Below, piece by piece: positions 60,208 through 64,000 of a stretch of DNA of 64,000 bases. Each line of letters begins with the position of its first letter. Position 1 is the first letter of the stretch. Origin of the DNA: WRGA01 sp031553395 (lineage in GTDB: Bacteria > Bacteroidota > Bacteroidia > Bacteroidales > WRGA01); contig JAVBLR010000017.1 of assembly GCA_031553395.1 (NCBI GenBank), forward strand, positions 1-64,000. The letters are read 5' to 3'. The notes under the pieces were generated by a model, which was not told where the DNA came from, made no database searches, and saw only the letters and a list, made by a program, of their open reading frames with translations. A program made the position numbers and the translations under genes.

Positions 60208-62841
60208 ATGATGAGAAAAATTTTTACATTTTCAACGATTTTTATGTTTTCCATAGCTTTTTTATGGGCAGGGAAAGTAGATGTGGAAAAGGCATTAAGT
60301 GTCGCGACAAACCTTATTCAATCGAAAGAACAACTAAGAAGTACAAGTCCGGCACAATTGAGCTTGGTATATACTTGTAACGAACAATCCGGATTGAGAA
60401 GTTCTGATGCACTGGTTTATTATTATGTGTTTAATGTGGCTGATGATAAAGGTTTTGTAATTGTTTCCGGTGATGATATTGCAACTCCGGTATTGGGTTA
60501 TTCCACGAATGGAAATTATGACAGAAATAATCTGCCTCCCAACTTCGAATATTGGATGGAATGCCTGCAAAAAGAAATTACTTGGGGTATAAAAAACAAT
60601 ATTACTCAAAGTGAAGAAACTCAAAGTCAATGGAATGCTTATTTGAATGGTAATGTAGCAAGTTTGAGGGCTACGCAAGCTGTTGCTCCGTTTGTTCAGA
60701 CAAAATGGAATCAATATGCTCCATATAACAATTTATGTCCATTGATAGGAGCAACAAGAACTGTAACCGGTTGTGTTGCTACAGCAATGGCACAAATTAT
60801 GAAGTATTATAATTATCCAACAACAGGAACCGGAAGTAGTGAAGTATATACATGTACGGCAGGATCAATTCCATCTGTAAATCTTAATGTTAATTATGAT
60901 TGGGGGAATATGATCAATAATTATACCATTGGTACTCCTACAGCTGCCCAAAATAGCGCAGTTGCAACTCTGATGTATCATTGTGGAGTAAGTGCAAAGA
61001 TGAATTATGATCTAGCTTCAAATGGTGGTAGTGGAGCGAGTTCTAATAGTGCTGGTGTAGCATTAGCAACTTATTTTAATTATGACAAAGGAATACAGTT
61101 AAAACAACGTAAATTTTATACTGATACTGATTGGGAAAACATATTAAAATATGAAATTGATGCTAGACGTCCAGTACTTTATTCCGGTAGCGATTCTCAA
61201 GGTGCTGGTCATGCTTTTGTTTGTGCCGGATACGATGATGCTAATCCTAGAAGTTTCTATTTCAATTGGGGATGGGGAGGTTCGTATGATGGATATTTTG
61301 TAACGACTTTGTTAAATCCGGGAAAAGGTGGTGCTGGTTCAGGTTCAGGAGTATATAATGAAGGGCAATCTGTTCTCATGAATATTATAGCAAGTCCGGG
61401 AGAAAATGTTACGTATGAGTTGAAATTAAGAGGAGGCCAAAATTTGACTTCTACTAAAAGTAGTGTAGATAGGGGTGAGTCTTTTTCTGTCAGTACACCT
61501 TTCTCAAACATGGGACTTTTTTCGTTTTCCGGTAGCATTGGAATCGCTTTACTTGATGATAGTGGCGAAATAAAAGAAGTTATAGGAACTACAACAATTA
61601 GTGATTTGGGGTCGTGGTACAGTACAACTCGTGATATAACTTGTTCTGTTCCAACAACTGCAACTCCCAGTAGTTACAAAATTCAAGTAGTTGCAAAGCC
61701 TACAGGAAGTACTGATTGGATAAAAATTACCGGTCAGATTGGATATACAGACATTCTCAATTTAACTGTAAAAAGTGGAACACTTACTCATAATATGAAG
61801 TTGAAATCCGGGTCTAATCTTTCTTCTACAAAAACATCTGTAGATAGAGGCGAGGGGTTTACAGTTTCTGCAACATTTAAAAATGCAGCATCCACAACAT
61901 TTAATGGAGCTGTTGGTATAGGTTTAGTTGATAATAATGATAATGTGTTGGAAGTCATAGGCCAATATGGCTGGAATGACATATCTTTAGGGGCAGGAAG
62001 TGCTTATACTTCTCCTTTTAATATTTCATGTTTTGTTTCAAAAGGAATTACAGCAGGTAACTATAAAGTAAGAGCAATTGCAAAGCCTAATGCTGAAGAG
62101 AACTGGTCTATTGTATATGGAGAAACAGGCGTCACAGATATTCTTGATTTAACAGTAAAGAGTGATGTAATCAATCCTTATATTAAATTACTTTCAAGTT
62201 TATTAACAACAGCAGTATCTCCGATGAATGTTGATGTAAACTTTACTGTAACAATGCAACCATCTAATTCCACAAATATCTATAATTTTGCAGGTAACTT
62301 AGCTGTTGCTTTGATTGATGCAGACAAGCAAGTTAAAGCAATTTTGTACGATTGGCCAAATTTCTCCTTAAATGCAGGGTCTTCTTATACTTCAGCTCTT
62401 GTTAGAACTTGTAAAATTCCATCAACAACTCCATCAGGTTCATATAACATTTGTGTGGTAGCAAAAGGAACTGCAACATTAAGAGCAATAAATGAAGATG
62501 AATGGGAAATTGTAGGGAATACATCCAGTTCTGATATTAATATGTTGCCTATTGTGGTAAATAATCCAAGCTTGATAACTTCAATTACCTCTCCATCTCC
62601 ATCTTCTTTCACCCTTTACCCCAATCCGCTAAAAGACGTCTTATACATTTCCAATGAAGATGCAGCTATTAAATCGGTAAAAATCATGGATTTGTCGGGT
62701 AGAACATTGAAAGTGGTAACGTTGGCACAACCGGCTAATCAAACAAATGTTACGGTAAGCGATTTGAATGCAGGTACTTATTTGGTAACTATTCAAACGG
62801 ATACAGAAACTATTACCAAAAAGATTATTGTAGTTCGTTGA
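60208..62841 (+). CDS. C10 family cysteine protease with T9SS sorting domain (longer paralogue)
   Basis: An 877-residue paralogue of the previous protein. Signal peptide (MMRKIFTFSTIFMFSIAFLW), propeptide, catalytic Cys189 (VTGCVATAMAQ) and His335 (GHAFVCAGYDD) are present with the NWGWGG loop. It has three tandem repeats of about 125 residues after the catalytic domain, each opening with a variant of LKSGSNLSSTKTSVDRGEGF and ending near DILDLTVKS, one more than its neighbour. The T9SS tail is FTLYPNPLKDVLYISN...DLNAGTYLVTIQT. It is likely secreted, and the repeats probably bind a surface or substrate. Probably transcribed with the first protease. Confidence 0.9.
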   Translation: MMRKIFTFSTIFMFSIAFLWAGKVDVEKALSVATNLIQSKEQLRSTSPAQLSLVYTCNEQSGLRSSDALVYYYVFNVADDKGFVIVSGDDIATPVLGYSTNGNYDRNNLPPNFEYWMECLQKEITWGIKNNITQSEETQSQWNAYLNGNVASLRATQAVAPFVQTKWNQYAPYNNLCPLIGATRTVTGCVATAMAQIMKYYNYPTTGTGSSEVYTCTAGSIPSVNLNVNYDWGNMINNYTIGTPTAAQNSAVATLMYHCGVSAKMNYDLASNGGSGASSNSAGVALATYFNYDKGIQLKQRKFYTDTDWENILKYEIDARRPVLYSGSDSQGAGHAFVCAGYDDANPRSFYFNWGWGGSYDGYFVTTLLNPGKGGAGSGSGVYNEGQSVLMNIIASPGENVTYELKLRGGQNLTSTKSSVDRGESFSVSTPFSNMGLFSFSGSIGIALLDDSGEIKEVIGTTTISDLGSWYSTTRDITCSVPTTATPSSYKIQVVAKPTGSTDWIKITGQIGYTDILNLTVKSGTLTHNMKLKSGSNLSSTKTSVDRGEGFTVSATFKNAASTTFNGAVGIGLVDNNDNVLEVIGQYGWNDISLGAGSAYTSPFNISCFVSKGITAGNYKVRAIAKPNAEENWSIVYGETGVTDILDLTVKSDVINPYIKLLSSLLTTAVSPMNVDVNFTVTMQPSNSTNIYNFAGNLAVALIDADKQVKAILYDWPNFSLNAGSSYTSALVRTCKIPSTTPSGSYNICVVAKGTATLRAINEDEWEIVGNTSSSDINMLPIVVNNPSLITSITSPSPSSFTLYPNPLKDVLYISNEDAAIKSVKIMDLSGRTLKVVTLAQPANQTNVTVSDLNAGTYLVTIQTDTETITKKIIVVR

Positions 62842-62873
62842 TTTGATTCGACGAACAAAATAATTGGTAAAAT

Positions 62874-62912
62874 AAAAATCCAACTAATTTTTTATGAATT
62901 AGTTGGATTTTT
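62874..62912. terminator. Bidirectional terminator between convergent genes
   Basis: A perfect 16-bp stem AAAAATCCAACTAATT/AATTAGTTGGATTTTT with a 7-base loop. It lies between the C10 protease and yjbQ, which face each other. Confidence 0.85.
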
Positions 62913-62933
62913 ATTTTAATTGAAAATGTATTA

Positions 62934-63344
62934 TTATGAATAAATCGTTGCAACAATCTTTCTTTTTCCGCCCGAATACCTGAATTCACAAAGGTAAATT
63001 CCTTGCCATATTCCCATATTCAATTGGTTGTTAGTTATAGGGATTGTTAAAGATTGACCGACTACAGATGCCTTTATGTGTGCAGGCATATCGTCACTTC
63101 CTTCGTAGGTATGATCGAACTTAGGATAATTCTCCGGAATCCAATCGGAAAAGAATGTTTTGAAGTCGCTTAATACTGTAGGATCGGCATTTTCATTGAT
63201 TGTTAATCCGGCAGATGTATGTTTGATAAAAAGATTCAATAATCCGGTTTCGGGTAATTCTCCGATTTTTGATAAAATCAGGGGAGTTATTAAATGAAAT
63301 CCATAACGGAATTCAGGAAGGGAGAGTTCGATTTGTTGAACCAT
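62934..63344 (-). CDS. YjbQ family protein (secondary thiamine-phosphate synthase-like)
   Basis: A 136-residue protein of the YjbQ/UPF0047 family. Family hallmarks are the N-terminal GLLNLFIKHTSAGLTINENADPTVLSDF and DMPAHIKASVVGQSLTIPI, ending in LNMGIWQGIYLCEFR, with conserved His and Asp residues. E. coli YjbQ has weak thiamine-phosphate synthase activity, but the true role is unsure. The length is normal. It is next to a penicillin-binding protein gene on the same strand. Confidence 0.9.
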   Translation of the reverse strand: MVQQIELSLPEFRYGFHLITPLILSKIGELPETGLLNLFIKHTSAGLTINENADPTVLSDFKTFFSDWIPENYPKFDHTYEGSDDMPAHIKASVVGQSLTIPITNNQLNMGIWQGIYLCEFRYSGGKRKIVATIYS

Positions 63345-63349
63345 GTTGT

Positions 63350-63430
63350 TTGTTGTTAGTTATTGGTTATTCGTTATTTGAAGTTAATAATCCAACAACA
63401 AATAACGAATAACCAACAACGAATAACTTA
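63350..63430. repeat. Intergenic inverted repeat of GTTATTG-type heptamers
   Basis: GTTGTTA-GTTATTG-GTTATTC-GTTATTT (about 63350-63380) faces AATAACG-AATAACC-AACAACG-AATAAC (about 63398-63427). The right arm reaches the stop of the penicillin-binding protein gene. Its words are nearly the same as those at 10944 and 18938. Confidence 0.78.
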
Positions 63431-64000
63431 ATCAAATATAGCGTCGATTCCTTCATCTTCGCCACCGGAACCAGCATCCCAGTTTTCCGAATGGGATGAG
63501 CCGCCTCCGGGGCATTCATTGAATCCATCCGGAATATAAAACTTCGTATCTTGTGAATATCCCAACGATTTGTCGGCATAGACTTTACTCATATATATAC
63601 CATAAATGGGCAAAGCCATGCTTGCTCCTTGTCCGTGAAGCATTGTGTCGAAATGGATAGAACGATCCTCGGCTCCAACCCAAACGCCGGAAACCAATTT
63701 AGGTGTAAATCCCATAAACCAACCGTCGGAATGGTTTTGCGTTGTTCCTGTTTTCCCACCCATTGGCGCTTTAATATTATACCGGAACCTGATTCTGGAG
63801 CCTGTTCCACCGTCTACTACGCCTTGTAGCATTTTTATCATCTGGTAAGAAACTTGTTCACTGAAAACTTCTTCTTTTTGAGGCGTAAATTCGGCAATTA
63901 TATTTCCATTATTATCCTCTATTTTGGTAACAAATGTTGGTTCAACGCGGATTCCTTTGGATGGAAATGCAGTATAGGCTGCTGTCATTTCGGAAACCGA
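63428..64000 (-). CDS. Penicillin-binding protein 1A-type transpeptidase, C-terminal part
   Basis: The C-terminal 190 residues of a class A penicillin-binding protein. The reading frame continues through the window edge (SVSEMTAAYTAFPSKGIRVE...), so the start is outside. The transpeptidase KTG box is KTGTTQNHSDGWFMGFTP. The glycosyltransferase domain and the SxxK and SxN motifs must lie outside the window. The tail is acidic and Gly/Ser-rich (GSGGEDEGIDAIFD). The enzyme polymerises and cross-links peptidoglycan in the periplasm. Confidence 0.9.
   Translation of the reverse strand, partial: SVSEMTAAYTAFPSKGIRVEPTFVTKIEDNNGNIIAEFTPQKEEVFSEQVSYQMIKMLQGVVDGGTGSRIRFRYNIKAPMGGKTGTTQNHSDGWFMGFTPKLVSGVWVGAEDRSIHFDTMLHGQGASMALPIYGIYMSKVYADKSLGYSQDTKFYIPDGFNECPGGGSSHSENWDAGSGGEDEGIDAIFD

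Overview
The window is about 64 kb of AT-rich DNA from a member of the Bacteroidetes, most likely an anaerobe of the order Bacteroidales. Reasons: several genes carry the Bacteroidetes -7 promoter motif TAnnTTTG; the lipoproteins, the two C10 cysteine proteases with type IX secretion tails, the pyrophosphate-dependent phosphofructokinase, the complete Rnf complex, the prolyl tripeptidyl peptidase and the PurM type all fit this group. No rRNA, tRNA, CRISPR array or prophage was seen.

Layout. 0-10 kb is an accessory region: a GT4 glycosyltransferase, uncharacterised membrane and secreted proteins, a duplicated lipoprotein gene, a nucleotidyltransferase-HEPN protein, a small toxin-antitoxin-like pair and many dispersed repeats. 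10-27 kb is housekeeping: aldo/keto reductase, S9 peptidase, 23S rRNA methyltransferase-like protein, CysE, RseP, PFP, PaaK, QueF, PurM, RecR, HAD phosphatase, GT2, GNAT, QueC and a queuosine-precursor transporter. The transporter leader contains a candidate preQ1-I riboswitch. 27.7-34.4 kb holds rseC-rnfBC-[lipoprotein]-rnfDGEA, an ion-pumping ferredoxin:NAD+ oxidoreductase whose operon is interrupted by an unrelated lipoprotein gene. 34.5-39 kb is accessory again: a lipoprotein, an alpha/beta hydrolase broken by an in-frame TAG, a Nim-like flavoprotein between direct repeats and a barstar homologue. 39-45.3 kb is a tripartite RND efflux operon and a SUI1-family factor. 45.6-55 kb has FolC, secreted proteins, a large AsmA protein, an EamA transporter, a beta-barrel/lipoprotein pair and an intact IS. 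55.7-57 kb pairs an iron-sulfur-repair-type hemerythrin protein with a LuxR-type regulator. 57.9-62.8 kb holds two tandem C10 proteases, followed by YjbQ and the C-terminal part of a class A penicillin-binding protein that runs off the window.

The least ordinary signal lies between the genes. At about 20 intergenic sites there are long imperfect inverted repeats. Within one site the two arms match each other, but the arm sequence differs from site to site. Most arms are built from words of 7 bp (GTTATTG, AAAAGGT, AGTTACG, TCTCATA, AATTAAC and others), a few with 8-10 bp periods. Four further palindromes share the same roughly 40-50 bp left and right ends while their palindromic cores are unrelated. 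A separate 572-bp nested palindrome with exact 18-bp ends lies at 57.1-57.7 kb. Together these suggest families of non-coding palindromic elements whose arms are homogenised locally.

How genes work together: QueC, QueF and the transporter supply preQ1 for tRNA queuosine, with the riboswitch sensing it. RnfA-E/G couple ferredoxin oxidation to ion export. TolC-, AcrB- and AcrA-like proteins form one efflux pump. The hemerythrin protein and LuxR regulator probably respond to nitrosative or oxidative stress. The T9SS-tailed proteases and the S9 peptidase point to extracellular and periplasmic peptide use.
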